Shown one piece after another: positions 27,188-36,316 of a DNA stretch of 64,000 nt (the first letter of the stretch is position 1; every line of letters starts with the position of its first letter). The notes under the pieces were generated by a model. The model saw only the letters and a list, made by a program, of their open reading frames with translations, did not search any database and was not told where the DNA came from. The translations under genes were made by a program, and so were the position numbers. The DNA lies in NCBI GenBank assembly GCA_014239155.1, contig JAAZZQ010000069.1, positions 1 through 64,000 on the forward strand, in the 5' to 3' direction. The stretch is from Lachnospiraceae bacterium (GTDB taxonomy: Bacteria; Bacillota; Clostridia; Lachnospirales; Lachnospiraceae).

Positions 27188-27874
27188 ATGATGAAAAGAA
27201 TTTGGGGTGGTATTGCCGGATTTTGGTTTGGAGTGGCATTGCTGTTTACGGCACCAATAATGGAAGTAAATGCGACAGAGTACTCTGTGACAAATGTGGA
27301 TGCTATCTTGTATACAAATAACAACACAGTTATTCTGGCAGATGCAGATGACAGTACAGTTGTACTTCCCACGGTGGCAGCAAATTTGCCAATACAAGTC
27401 ACAGGAATAACAAGCAATGGATATTTCCAGATTTCTTTGGATGGACAGACGTATTTCATTCATGGGATTGGTCTGAGTGAGATAGATACACTGAATCCAG
27501 AACGTCAAGTATATGATATTATTATGGCGCAAAAGGCGGTTTTTCCAGAAGGGATGCACTGGACAAATGACAATTATTATGGTTGGAAAGGTGGGACTTA
27601 CATAGGTGGTTTCGGCTGTGCGGGATTTGCTTTTGCAGTGAGTGACGCAGCGTTTGGTGATACCAAAGCAGTCGTTCATAAGGATTATTCTAATATTAGA
27701 GTTGGGGATATTTTACGGGTAGACAATGATACGCATTCTGTTATTATACTTGAAGTTAAAGAGAATTCCGTTATTGTCGCAGAAGGAAATTATAATTCTG
27801 CGATACATTGGGGACGGGAGATTCCTAAAGCAGAGCTGATTGACCCACACAGCTATATTATGACAAGATATTAA
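27188..27874 (+). CDS. Secreted NlpC/CHAP-like cysteine hydrolase candidate
   Basis: 228 residues beginning with a signal peptide (MMKRIWGG..., cleavage likely after EVNA). An SH3-like region (about 30-110; ILYTNNNTVILADADDS, YFQISLDGQTYFI) precedes a C-terminal domain with GCAGFAFAVSDAAFG (candidate catalytic Cys) and THSVIILEV (candidate His), a pattern of NlpC/P60 or CHAP peptidoglycan peptidases. The start is ATG 27188, after AAAGGAG. The family call is by pattern only. Confidence 0.7.
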   Translation: MMKRIWGGIAGFWFGVALLFTAPIMEVNATEYSVTNVDAILYTNNNTVILADADDSTVVLPTVAANLPIQVTGITSNGYFQISLDGQTYFIHGIGLSEIDTLNPERQVYDIIMAQKAVFPEGMHWTNDNYYGWKGGTYIGGFGCAGFAFAVSDAAFGDTKAVVHKDYSNIRVGDILRVDNDTHSVIILEVKENSVIVAEGNYNSAIHWGREIPKAELIDPHSYIMTRY

Positions 27875-27937
27875 GAATATTGTTATATAATAAGATTGTC
27901 TTGAGAGTCTATTAATAGGAAATGGAGGTTTATTAGA

Positions 27938-28417
27938 ATGGAAAAGATAACAAGTTTTACGATTGACCACATTAAATTACAGCCGGGGGTATATGTTTCG
28001 AGAAAGGATAATGTCGGGGAGAATACAATCACAACATTTGATCTCAGAATGACATCACCGAACGAGGAGCCGGTTATGAATACTGCGGAGGTCCATACAA
28101 TAGAACATTTGGCTGCAACTTTTTTGAGAAACCATAAGGAGTATGGCAGTAAGACAATCTATTTTGGTCCTATGGGGTGCCGCACTGGATTTTATCTGCT
28201 GCTCGCAGGGGATTATGAATCGAAGGATATTGTTCCATTGATGATTGAATTGTATGAATTTGTCAGAGATTATAAAGATGAGGTTCCGGGTGCAAGTCCA
28301 AAAGATTGTGGAAATTATCTGGATATGAATCTGGGAATGGCAAATTATCTTGCGAAAAGGTATCTGGAAAATGTGTTGTATCACATTGATGAGACAAGAT
28401 TGGTATATCCAAAATAA
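27938..28417 (+). CDS. luxS: S-ribosylhomocysteine lyase
   Basis: Cleaves S-ribosylhomocysteine to homocysteine and the autoinducer-2 precursor DPD. 159 residues. The metal site HTIEH (about 53-57) and the catalytic GPMGCRTGF Cys (about 82) are intact, as is the late CGNY Cys ligand. The AI-2 role in this organism is inference; the methyl-cycle detoxification role is certain for the family. Its own GGAGG ribosome site precedes ATG; no riboswitch is visible in the 63-nt spacer. Confidence 0.97.
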   Translation: MEKITSFTIDHIKLQPGVYVSRKDNVGENTITTFDLRMTSPNEEPVMNTAEVHTIEHLAATFLRNHKEYGSKTIYFGPMGCRTGFYLLLAGDYESKDIVPLMIELYEFVRDYKDEVPGASPKDCGNYLDMNLGMANYLAKRYLENVLYHIDETRLVYPK

Positions 28418-28496
28418 GTATGAAAGATATGTTGGAAAGGCATATTATGTATATGGTTGTTTTATGGCAAAATAATAGAAAAAGAGGTTGAGAAAT

Positions 28497-29945
28497 ATGA
28501 GGGTATTAGAAGGTCTAAAACCAGAGAAAGTATTTTACTATTTTGAAGAGATTTGCAACATACCACATGGATCAGGAAATCTGGACAAAATTAGCCAATA
28601 TCTTGTTGATTTTGCAAAAGAAAGGGGACTGTTTCATATTAGAGATGCGAGTAAGAATGTGATTATTGTAAAAGAAGCAACGCTAGGATATGAGAAAGTT
28701 GCACCTATTATTTTGCAGGGGCATATGGATATGGTTGCAGTAAAAACAAATGACGCCCAGATAGATTTGGAGAAAGATTCCTTAAAATTGGCTGTAGATG
28801 GTGATAATATTTATGCGGAGGGAACGAGTCTTGGCGGTGATGATGGTATTGCTGTTGCTTATATATTAGCGCTGCTTGATTCACAGAACATTGCACATCC
28901 GCGCATAGAGGCTGTAATAACGACAGACGAGGAAATTGGTATGGAGGGGGCGACAGCGATTGACCTTTCTATGCTAAAAGCAAAGAGAATGCTAAATATT
29001 GATTCAGAAGAGGAAGGGATTCTTCTGACAAGTTGTGCGGGAGGAATGAGAACAGATTGCCATATACCCGTGAAAATGGAATCAGGCTCTAAGGGAATTT
29101 GTCTGGAAATTAGAGTGGGAGGTTTGCTGGGGGGACATTCTGGAACGGAAATCAACAAAGAGCGTACCAATGCAATTAAACTATTAGGAGTTACCTTAAA
29201 ACAAATACGAGAAAAAGTGCCATTTGGGCTTGTACAGATATATGGCGGAGAGAAAGACAATGCTATTCCACGGGAAGCATGTGCAGTTGTAAGACTGGCA
29301 GCAGATACAAAAGAGTGTTTTATCAGGGAAGTGGAAAGGATTGAAAAAGAGGAGCAGAACGAAAATAAATCCAAGGAAAAAGATTTGTTTCTTGGTGTGA
29401 CAGAAGCTGATGCAAAAACAGAATATGTGTTCGATACACAAAGTACACAGCGGATACTGTCTTTTCTAACACTTTTGCCAAATGGTGTGATAGCGATGAG
29501 CGCTGATATAGAAGGGTTGGTTGAGACTTCTTTAAATGTGGGAATTTTAAGGACTACTGACACAGAAGTTGTCGCAAGTACTGCAATTAGAAGTGCGATA
29601 GAAACTGCAAAACACAAAGTTTTTCTTCAGGTGGATACTTTGACAAAGCTTTTGGGTGGCTATACAGAGACGCACGGCGTATATCCGGGCTGGCAGTTTA
29701 ACCCAGATTCAAAACTAAGGGCGGATATGGTGCGAATTTATCAGGAGATGTTTGGCAAAGAAGTGAAAGTGGAGGCACTGCATGCCGGACTTGAGTGTGG
29801 TATTATGATTTCTAAAATTGCACAGCTTGACTGCGTGTCTTTTGGTCCTAATATATATGATATTCACACTACAAAAGAACGGTTGAGTATTTCTTCGGCG
29901 GCGAGAATGTGGGAATATTTACTTGAAATATTAAAACAGAAATAG
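28497..29945 (+). CDS. pepD: Aminoacyl-histidine dipeptidase (M20C)
   Basis: Cytosolic zinc dipeptidase that splits Xaa-His dipeptides. 482 residues. The M20 metal ligands are seen in GHMDMVA, LGGDDGIAVAY, TTDEEIGMEGA, NIDSEEEG and LHAGLECG, in the usual order. ATG 28497 is chosen over an upstream TTG (28488), which sits in the AGAGG ribosome site. Stand-alone gene. Confidence 0.94.
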   Translation: MRVLEGLKPEKVFYYFEEICNIPHGSGNLDKISQYLVDFAKERGLFHIRDASKNVIIVKEATLGYEKVAPIILQGHMDMVAVKTNDAQIDLEKDSLKLAVDGDNIYAEGTSLGGDDGIAVAYILALLDSQNIAHPRIEAVITTDEEIGMEGATAIDLSMLKAKRMLNIDSEEEGILLTSCAGGMRTDCHIPVKMESGSKGICLEIRVGGLLGGHSGTEINKERTNAIKLLGVTLKQIREKVPFGLVQIYGGEKDNAIPREACAVVRLAADTKECFIREVERIEKEEQNENKSKEKDLFLGVTEADAKTEYVFDTQSTQRILSFLTLLPNGVIAMSADIEGLVETSLNVGILRTTDTEVVASTAIRSAIETAKHKVFLQVDTLTKLLGGYTETHGVYPGWQFNPDSKLRADMVRIYQEMFGKEVKVEALHAGLECGIMISKIAQLDCVSFGPNIYDIHTTKERLSISSAARMWEYLLEILKQK

Positions 29946-30004
29946 TGCATTAGTCCTAGCTTTAAAAGAATAATAATTGTAAAAACATTGGAGAGGAAAA
30001 CAGA

Positions 30005-31066
30005 ATGGCGGAAAACTACAGAGAATTTAATCCCGGAAATGACCAAGAGGACAGGGGGACACACGACAAAAGAACTGAGAATCATTGGAGAAACTCTATT
30101 GGTAGGATAACGACAATTGTCGCTATCCTGCTTGTGTTTGCAGTGGTTGTGCTGGAATCTGTTTATTCTATTGGAGAGCAAGAACAGGGTGTAGTCACAA
30201 CATTTGGCAGTGCAGGAAATGTTGTGACATCAGGATTGCATTTTAAAATACCTTTTGTGCAGAAAGTGACAAAGGTAAACACAACAATTTTGGGGTTTCC
30301 AATTGGATATCGTCCAGACAGTGAGGACAGTGCCAGTCAGGAACAGATTGATGATGAATCATTGATGATTACCTCTGATTTTAACTTTGTAAATGTGGAC
30401 TTTTATGTAGAGTACAAGGTATCTGATCCAATAAAGTATCTGTATTATTCCCAACAGCCAAAAGAGATTCTCAAAAATATTGCGCAATCATGTATTCGCA
30501 ATATTATTAGCAACTATGTGGTAGATGATGTGATTACGACTGGGAAAAGTAAGATACAGGCAGAAATAAAGGACATGATTATTGAGAAATTAGAGGAGCA
30601 GGATATTGGATTGATGCTTGTCAATATTTCAATGCAGGACGCTGAGCCCCCCACGGAGGCTGTTATTGAGGCATTTAAAGCTGTTGAAACTGCGAAGCAG
30701 GGAAAGGAGACTGCAATTAACAATGCCAATAAATACAGAAATCAAAAAATTCCTGAGGCAAGTGCCAAGGCAGATCAGATTTTGCAGGCAGCGGAGGCGT
30801 CAAAGCAGGAAAGGGTGAATGAAGGTGTTGCGCAGGCGTCAAGATTTAATGAGATGTATGCAGAGTATGAGAAAAATCCATTGCTTACAAAACAGAGAAT
30901 GTTTTATGAGGCGATGGAAGATGTGCTTCCAGATGTTAAGTTGATTATTGATGATGGAAGCGGAGATTTAAATAAAACGCTATATCTCGATGAACTTCAA
31001 TTGGAGGATATTACCAATCGTAATTCTGCGATTTCGCAGGAAACATCAGATGCGCAGGAAGAGTAA
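30005..31066 (+). CDS. hflK: Membrane protease modulator HflK
   Basis: SPFH/prohibitin-type protein, 353 residues. A hydrophilic N-terminus (about 30 residues) precedes one membrane segment (about 33-55). The SPFH domain follows (GEQEQGVVTTFG, GLHFKIPF), then a long helical region (ETAKQGKETAINNANKYR) typical of HflK. With HflC it forms a large membrane ring that controls FtsH proteolysis in the bacteria studied. hflC follows by 26 nt. Confidence 0.92.
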   Translation: MAENYREFNPGNDQEDRGTHDKRTENHWRNSIGRITTIVAILLVFAVVVLESVYSIGEQEQGVVTTFGSAGNVVTSGLHFKIPFVQKVTKVNTTILGFPIGYRPDSEDSASQEQIDDESLMITSDFNFVNVDFYVEYKVSDPIKYLYYSQQPKEILKNIAQSCIRNIISNYVVDDVITTGKSKIQAEIKDMIIEKLEEQDIGLMLVNISMQDAEPPTEAVIEAFKAVETAKQGKETAINNANKYRNQKIPEASAKADQILQAAEASKQERVNEGVAQASRFNEMYAEYEKNPLLTKQRMFYEAMEDVLPDVKLIIDDGSGDLNKTLYLDELQLEDITNRNSAISQETSDAQEE

Positions 31067-31092
31067 ATGTCTAAAAGGCAGGGAGAACAAAC

Positions 31093-31962
31093 ATGAAGAA
31101 AAAATTAGGAAGTGCGTTTGGCGTTGTTATTTTAATAGCAGTGTTGGTGGTTTTAGCAAATTCGGCATTTATAATTCGGGAAAATCAATATGGTTTGGTG
31201 CGAGAGTTTGGAAGGATTGAAAGAGTCATATCGGATTCGGGTCTTTATTTTAAAATACCATTTATTCAGGAAAAGGATACTGTGTCAAAAGAGTTGTTGC
31301 TTTACGATATTGCAAAGTCCGATGTCATTACACAGGATAAAAAGTCAATGATTGTGGACAGCTTTGTTCTGTGGCGCGTAGTCGATCCGAAAGTTTTTGC
31401 GCAGACGCTAAATACTTCAGAGCAGAATGCAGAGGGAAGAATTAATGTTGCGGTATATAATTCTATTAAAAATGTGATTAGCAGTATGACGCAATCTGAT
31501 ATTATTGCAGCTAGAGGGCAGAAATTGACAAATACAATTATGCAGAATGTCACTGGAATCCAGCAATATGGAATAGAGATTACGACAGTGGAGATTAAGT
31601 TGCTCGATTTACCAGAAGATAATAAAAATGCTGTTTTTGAGCGAATGATATCTGAGCGTGAGAATATTGCTGCCACCTATACAGCAGAGGGCAATTCTGA
31701 CGCACAGAAGATTAAAAATACGACGGACAAAGAGACTACTGTGATGATTTCCGAGGCGGAAATGAATGCTGAGATTTTAAAGGCAGAAGGAGAAGCTGCA
31801 TATATGAGAGAGATTGCCAATGCATATGATGGGGAGCAAAAGGCTGATTTTTATCGGTTTACTAGAAGCCTTGATGCGGTGAAAAGTTCAATTCAGGGCG
31901 GCAATAAAACTGTGATTTTGGATAAGGATTCGCCAATCACACAGATATTTTATAATTTTTGA
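31093..31962 (+). CDS. hflC: Membrane protease modulator HflC
   Basis: 289 residues with an N-terminal signal anchor (VVILIAVLVVLANSAFI), SPFH domain (ENQYGLVREFGRIERVI, GLYFKIPFIQ) and the coiled region ERENIAATYTAEGNSDAQKI. C-terminal DSPITQIFYNF is typical of HflC. It is the pair of hflK in one operon; no ftsH lies nearby. Confidence 0.93.
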   Translation: MKKKLGSAFGVVILIAVLVVLANSAFIIRENQYGLVREFGRIERVISDSGLYFKIPFIQEKDTVSKELLLYDIAKSDVITQDKKSMIVDSFVLWRVVDPKVFAQTLNTSEQNAEGRINVAVYNSIKNVISSMTQSDIIAARGQKLTNTIMQNVTGIQQYGIEITTVEIKLLDLPEDNKNAVFERMISERENIAATYTAEGNSDAQKIKNTTDKETTVMISEAEMNAEILKAEGEAAYMREIANAYDGEQKADFYRFTRSLDAVKSSIQGGNKTVILDKDSPITQIFYNF

Positions 31963-32023
31963 TAGATACAGGCACATACAAAAGTTGATGTATGCGCCTG
32001 CATCGTGATCGGGCGGTGTTGGT

Positions 32024-32239
32024 TTATGCTTCTGAAGTAGAATTACCAAGCCTCATATAGAAACATACTAAGTAGAGACCACATACTCCTACAAGCGCAT
32101 AGATAATTCTGGAGAACCAAGTCATACTGCCAAAGATGGCAGCTACAAGATTGAAGTCAAAGAAGCCGATCAATCCCCAGTTCACAGCACCGATAATCGC
32201 AATTGTCAGTGCGATACCATCAATAAATTTATTACCCAT
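32024..32239 (-). CDS. DUF378 small membrane protein
   Basis: 71 residues with two transmembrane segments. The motif GAVNWGLIGFFDFNLVAAIFG (in part) is the DUF378 signature. GGAGG lies 8 nt before ATG 32239; an in-frame TTG further upstream overlaps that ribosome site. Function unknown. It is convergent with hflC. Confidence 0.88.
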   Translation of the reverse strand: MGNKFIDGIALTIAIIGAVNWGLIGFFDFNLVAAIFGSMTWFSRIIYALVGVCGLYLVCFYMRLGNSTSEA

Positions 32240-32379
32240 ATTTTCGCCTCCTCGCAAATAGTATTGACATTTTTATAAAAAGCATACAGGAAAAAATTGT
32301 TTTTATTGTTACTTTTTTAGAGCGTGGACATAAAATTTGTAAATTTCAAAAATTTATTCATAAAATTTATGTAAATAAA

Positions 32380-32408
32380 TTGAAATAAGTCGATTAATGT
32401 GATATTCT
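32380..32408 (+). promoter_or_regulatory. Promoter of the Lys/Ala-rich protein gene
   Basis: TTGAAA (32380-32385), 17-bp spacer, TATTCT (32403-32408). Confidence 0.55.
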
Positions 32409-32484
32409 ATTAGTGCATATAATTTTGCATTATTTCAGAACCTGCGTTTTCTGACAGATGCAGGCGCAATAGGAGGAGTGCATT

Positions 32485-33090
32485 ATGAAAGTAACTGGCA
32501 GTTCAAAACGCAAAGATGTCTCAAAAGATGATTCTGTCTCAGAACGAAAGATAGAATCAGGAAATATGGTTTTGGGGCAAATAAAATTAGAGGATTTAGA
32601 GCAGGAGAGGTTAGAAGTGAGAAAATCAGTAGAGAAGAAAACAACAACAAAAAAACCAGCAGAGAAGAAATCAGTTAGCACAACAAAGACAGCTGCAGCC
32701 GAGACAAAAGCAGAAGCTACAGCAGTGGCAGAGGCTGAGAACGCAAGTGAAGAAGTAAAAGCAGAGGCGAAGAAGGAGACAACAGCAAAGAAAGAGACAA
32801 AGACAGCTGCTGCAAAGAAGGAGACAAAGACAACAGCAAAGGCTGAGAAAGAGACAAAAACAACAACGAAGACTGCAAAGGCAGCAGTTTCTGAAAAAAT
32901 AGTTCTGCAGATTAATGGAAAAGAAGACTTGGTGATGAGTTCTCTGATTGATAGAGTGAAGGCAGCATATGCTGCGGAAGGAAACAAAGCAGATAATATT
33001 AAGAATATTGAAGTGTACATTAAACTTGAGCCTGAGAATATGGCGTATTATGTAATTGATGGATATGCTTCTGGTATTAGTTTATATTAA
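32485..33090 (+). CDS. Lys/Ala/Thr-rich tail protein with a small conserved C-terminal domain
   Basis: 201 residues. Residues about 50-130 are low-complexity, built from Lys-Glu-Thr-Lys and Ala-Lys units (KKETKTAAAKKETKTTA), like the tails of histone-H1-like or other nucleic-acid-binding proteins. Residues about 135-201 form a compact domain (KIVLQINGKEDLVMSSLIDR, VEVYIKLEPENMAYYVIDG in part) that resembles the DUF6465-type family seen in Lachnospiraceae. No signal peptide. Nucleic-acid binding is inference from composition. AGGAGGAG precedes ATG. Confidence 0.75.
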   Translation: MKVTGSSKRKDVSKDDSVSERKIESGNMVLGQIKLEDLEQERLEVRKSVEKKTTTKKPAEKKSVSTTKTAAAETKAEATAVAEAENASEEVKAEAKKETTAKKETKTAAAKKETKTTAKAEKETKTTTKTAKAAVSEKIVLQINGKEDLVMSSLIDRVKAAYAAEGNKADNIKNIEVYIKLEPENMAYYVIDGYASGISLY

Positions 33091-33156
33091 TGCTGTCAAA
33101 TAGACTTTTGAAGAAATTGCTTTGATATACAAATGGATAGTTGGACTGTTTTGATT

Positions 33157-33245
33157 GAAAGGGCCTCAAATGTTATATGGAGTTGTATAGCTGCGCGATG
33201 AATTTGTTGGCAGCTATAGATATCTCTATGATATTTGAGGCTTTC
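33157..33245. repeat. 89-nt imperfect inverted repeat
   Basis: Arms 33157-33194 and 33210-33245 pair over most of their length (GAAAG/CTTTC ends, CCTCAAAT/ATTTGAGG, TATAGCTGC/GCAGCTATA), with a 2-nt bulge and a few mismatches or G-U pairs. No T tract follows on either strand, so it is not a plain terminator although it lies between convergent genes. Confidence 0.65.
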
Positions 33246-33280
33246 AAACTACTTTATTTTGATGATATAAGACTCTTTAA

Positions 33281-33481
33281 TCAATCGTTGTCATGAGGGA
33301 AAAATATGTTTAGACTGTCGAATTCTTCTTCCGTAATATTTGTGAACTGATCGAAAATAATTGTGATATTATTCTCTTTTGCATTACAAAGAAGATAGAT
33401 AATATCCACAAGCTGAGAAATAATATCTTTCATACGCAGTGTATCAATTTTTATATGTTTTGTGGTTTTTGTTGCTCTCAT
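33281..33481 (-). CDS. Small hypothetical protein
   Basis: 66 residues starting MRATKTTKHIKIDTLRM, ending IFFPHDND, with GGAGG 6 nt before ATG, so it is likely translated. Composition is mixed charge with a central helix (IISQLVDIIYLLCNAKENN). I recognise no family. The upstream leader on this strand contains the structured stretch at about 33535-33625. Confidence 0.6.
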   Translation of the reverse strand: MRATKTTKHIKIDTLRMKDIISQLVDIIYLLCNAKENNITIIFDQFTNITEEEFDSLNIFFPHDND

Positions 33482-33534
33482 AGTAAACCTCCATTCGGCG
33501 ACTGATAGAGATAAACATTATTTTATTTCTGTGA

Positions 33535-33625
33535 GCAATGAGTCAAGCGGCTGCGAAGCAGACATTTGGAGAATGCCGTGAGGGTCTAATACCTCATAGT
33601 AGGCTGTGGGGTATTGACTGGTCTA
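33535..33625 (-). other. Structured spacer upstream of the 66-residue ORF
   Basis: On the minus strand this reads GTCAATACCCC...GGTATTAGACCC... and CTGC-TTC-GCAG near its end. GTCAA at one end can pair with TTGAC at the other, and the GCTGC/GCAG hairpin lies inside. No coding frame is convincing. It could be a leader RNA or a relic element. Confidence 0.3.
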
Positions 33626-33662
33626 TAGTAAGTGTAAAAATAAAAAAGACAAAAGATAGACA

Positions 33663-33875
33663 TTAGAACGAAACATTAATTTTTAAATAATTATCAAATG
33701 CATCAGAATAGATTTTTCCATAGCAATCTGCTGAAATTTTACCTGAACGATATAACTGATAAGCTTCTTTACAGGCATTTTTTAACTCGGGAGAGTTTCC
33801 ATACAATTCGCCAATCTTTCGTATTTTTTCAATCTGCTCATATTCTAGTATGCTGTATTTGTGAAAAGATTTCAT
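33663..33875 (-). CDS. Small hypothetical protein
   Basis: 70 residues from ATG 33875 (MKSFHKYSILEYEQIEKI) to LKINVSF; an AGGAAT stretch lies upstream. Helical and basic, no membrane segment, no family recognised. A longer reading from 33920 adds 15 residues without a clear ribosome site. Confidence 0.5.
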   Translation of the reverse strand: MKSFHKYSILEYEQIEKIRKIGELYGNSPELKNACKEAYQLYRSGKISADCYGKIYSDAFDNYLKINVSF

Positions 33876-34061
33876 ATCCTGATCATTCCTTTTTGTTATT
33901 TGGATATGGGTAAATGACACTGCCTAGTAAATAATATTGGTGCAAAATAGAATACACATTGCTCAAATATGTATATAGCGTAGCATATTCTTTACAAATT
34001 ATCAATATGAAATTCATAAAAAACTTGACTTTGTATTGTAACATCTGTAGGATTGATTTAG

Positions 34062-34117
34062 GAACTGTTAAGAAGTAACTTTTAAATAGCACGTTAAAAG
34101 TTATTTTTAAACGGTTC
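34062..34117. repeat. 24-nt-arm inverted repeat in the spacer before the pyrophosphatase
   Basis: Arms 34062-34085 and 34094-34117 (GAAC...TTTTAA and TTAAAA...GGTTC) pair with few mismatches around an 8-nt loop, followed by TTT. The 400-bp gap otherwise is A/T-rich with no gene. It may be a terminator facing an absent gene or the leader of the pyrophosphatase transcript. Confidence 0.5.
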
Positions 34118-34277
34118 TTTAGATATTGTTGTTTATTTCTTATACATTGTAGGTATAAATAGCAATATATTTTGCATACAAATTGAGAAAAATATCAATT
34201 TGGCACACGAATTTCATTACTTTGATAGGGATATGATTGTGTTATCGGGTTGTGTAATCGGAGAAAGGAAGGGAAAA

Positions 34278-35951
34278 ATGGATACTGTAGAATTGACAAA
34301 GAGACCAATCTATATCGTCGGCCACAAGAATCCAGATACGGATTCGATTTGTTCAGCGATTGCATATGCATATTTAAAAAATCAGTGTAATAACAATTGT
34401 GAATATGAGTATGTTGCGGCGAGGGCAGGGCAAATTAATCAGGAAACCCAATATGTATTGAATGCTTTTCATGCGGACCCACCAGTGTATCTTCATGATG
34501 TTATGACTGACGCAAGAGATATTGATATGAATGCTGTGGAAGGTGTGACAGAAGATGTTTCTCTAAAAAAAGCATGGCATTTAATGCGGGATAGAGGAGA
34601 TGTGACAGTACCTGTAATTTCTGCGGATAAGCTTGTCGGTATTATTACGCTGGGTGATATTGCAAATGCTTATATGGATGTGTATGATAATTGCATATTA
34701 TCGCGTGCTAAGACTTCCTATCGGAATATTTTGGAGACAATTGACGCTGAGGTAATTGTGGGAGATGCCAGCGGATATTTTGAGAGCGGGGAAGTTGTCA
34801 TTGCAACTGCCAATCCAGATGTGCTAGAAGATTACATACACGCTGGCGATATGGTTTTGCTTGGAAATCGCTATGAGACGCAGCTTTGTGCAATTGAGAT
34901 GGGAGCTTCCTGTGTCATTGTGACAATGGGGGCAAAAATCTCTAAGACAATACAGATATTTGCCAGAGAACATAACTGTATCCTTATCAGTACGCCTTAT
35001 GATACAGCCACAGTTGCAAGATTGATTAATCAAAGTATGCCAATAGGATATTTTATGAAGCGAGATAAGCTTACCACGTTTAAGATTACGGACAAGACAG
35101 AAGGTATTCGGGCGATAATGAAGAAAAAAAGATACCATGACTTTCCCGTGCTTGACGAGGAGGACCGATATGTTGGTATGATTTCCCGTCGAACTTTGCT
35201 GAATTTGCGTAAAAAGCAGTTGATTTTGGTGGACCACAATGAGTCCTCGCAGACGGTTGATGGAATCGATTCCGCGGAGATTTTAGAGATCATCGATCAC
35301 CATAGGATTGGAACACTTGAGACCGTTTCGCCGGTGTATTTTAGGAATCAACCTTTGGGCTGTACTGCGACAATTATTTATCAGATGTATTTGGAAAAAG
35401 GAATTGAAATACCTAAAAATATTGCAGGGTTAATGATGTCTGCAATTATTTCTGATACATTGATGTTTCACTCTCCAACTGTGACAGAGGTAGATAAAGC
35501 CGCTGCTGCCAAACTTTCAGAAATTTGCGAGGTAGAGATTGAGGGATTTGCAGTTGATATGTTTGGCGCTGGCAGCAGTCTGAGTGATAAGAGCGCAGAG
35601 GAGATTTTTGAACAGGATTATAAAAATTTCTCTGTAAATGGCTTTGAGTTTAGCGTAGGTCAAATTAATTCAATGAACAGTATTGAACTTGAAGAAATTC
35701 GAGAGAAAATAGAACCTTATATTAAGGAGCGAATGCCAGAACTTCCTGTTGAGATGTGCTTTTTTATGCTTACAAATATTGTGTATGAAAAGACAGAACT
35801 TTTATGTTTTGGAGAGAAGGCACGTCAACTGGTTCGTGAGGCGTTTCGACTTCCAAAAACACAGAGAATATTTGAATTAAAAAATCTTGTATCGAGAAAA
35901 AAACAGCTGATTCCTGCATTTGTATCTGTGTTGCAACAATGGGAAAAATAG
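34278..35951 (+). CDS. ppaC: Manganese-dependent inorganic pyrophosphatase with CBS and DRTGG domains
   Basis: Family II (DHH) pyrophosphatase, 557 residues, cytosolic. DHH motifs GHKNPDTDS (start) and DHHRIGT (about 336) bind Mn. Between them a nucleotide-sensing insert (about 75-320) contains two CBS repeats (VTVPVISADKLVGIITLGDI; FPVLDEEDRYVGMISRRTL, in part) split by a DRTGG-type domain. Such CBS-PPases are controlled by adenine nucleotides or diadenosine polyphosphates. The DHHA2 domain ends the protein. ATG 34278 follows GGAAGGG; upstream in-frame codons lack a ribosome site. Confidence 0.93.
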   Translation: MDTVELTKRPIYIVGHKNPDTDSICSAIAYAYLKNQCNNNCEYEYVAARAGQINQETQYVLNAFHADPPVYLHDVMTDARDIDMNAVEGVTEDVSLKKAWHLMRDRGDVTVPVISADKLVGIITLGDIANAYMDVYDNCILSRAKTSYRNILETIDAEVIVGDASGYFESGEVVIATANPDVLEDYIHAGDMVLLGNRYETQLCAIEMGASCVIVTMGAKISKTIQIFAREHNCILISTPYDTATVARLINQSMPIGYFMKRDKLTTFKITDKTEGIRAIMKKKRYHDFPVLDEEDRYVGMISRRTLLNLRKKQLILVDHNESSQTVDGIDSAEILEIIDHHRIGTLETVSPVYFRNQPLGCTATIIYQMYLEKGIEIPKNIAGLMMSAIISDTLMFHSPTVTEVDKAAAAKLSEICEVEIEGFAVDMFGAGSSLSDKSAEEIFEQDYKNFSVNGFEFSVGQINSMNSIELEEIREKIEPYIKERMPELPVEMCFFMLTNIVYEKTELLCFGEKARQLVREAFRLPKTQRIFELKNLVSRKKQLIPAFVSVLQQWEK

Positions 35952-35955
35952 AGTA

Positions 35956-36084
35956 TTACCTGTTACTGTTCACTGTGTTTGAGTAACAGGTAAAAATCCA
36001 TGCAAAATCACTTTTGGTGATGTATTTTTACTTGAATGCGATACGTTTTTGCACGGAATTAGCAGTAAATGCTAATTTCTGTCC
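35956..36084 (+). other. Spacer with three successive hairpins after the pyrophosphatase
   Basis: First, a perfect 12-bp stem (35956-35967 with 35982-35993) followed by A residues, not T. Second, a short ATCAC/GTGAT hairpin (36007-36021) followed closely by TTTTT, the likeliest terminator. Third, AATTAGCA/TGCTAATT (36057-36064 with 36070-36077). The rest of the 365-bp gap up to 36317 is A/T-rich without a gene. Confidence 0.5.
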
Positions 36085-36316
36085 GAACAGTAGTTATTAC
36101 ATACAATTGTGCCAACCATTTTTTGTAATATTTGTTGACCATTTCTAATTCTTAAAGTATAATTATAGTGTACATTTGCTAAGAATATCATGAATAAAAT
36201 TCTTGATTTTGACATTTTGTAGTATTTATTACGAAAAAATTGAGAAATACAATGGAATGATTATGATATTTTTTAAGAATAGACATATATTTAGTTGAAA
36301 GGAAATGGTTACAAGC

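Noticed and set aside
32430-33020. Long minus-strand ORF opposite the Lys/Ala-rich gene
   Set aside because: A shadow created by repetitive Lys/Ala codons; Phe/Val/Ser repeats and no start signal.
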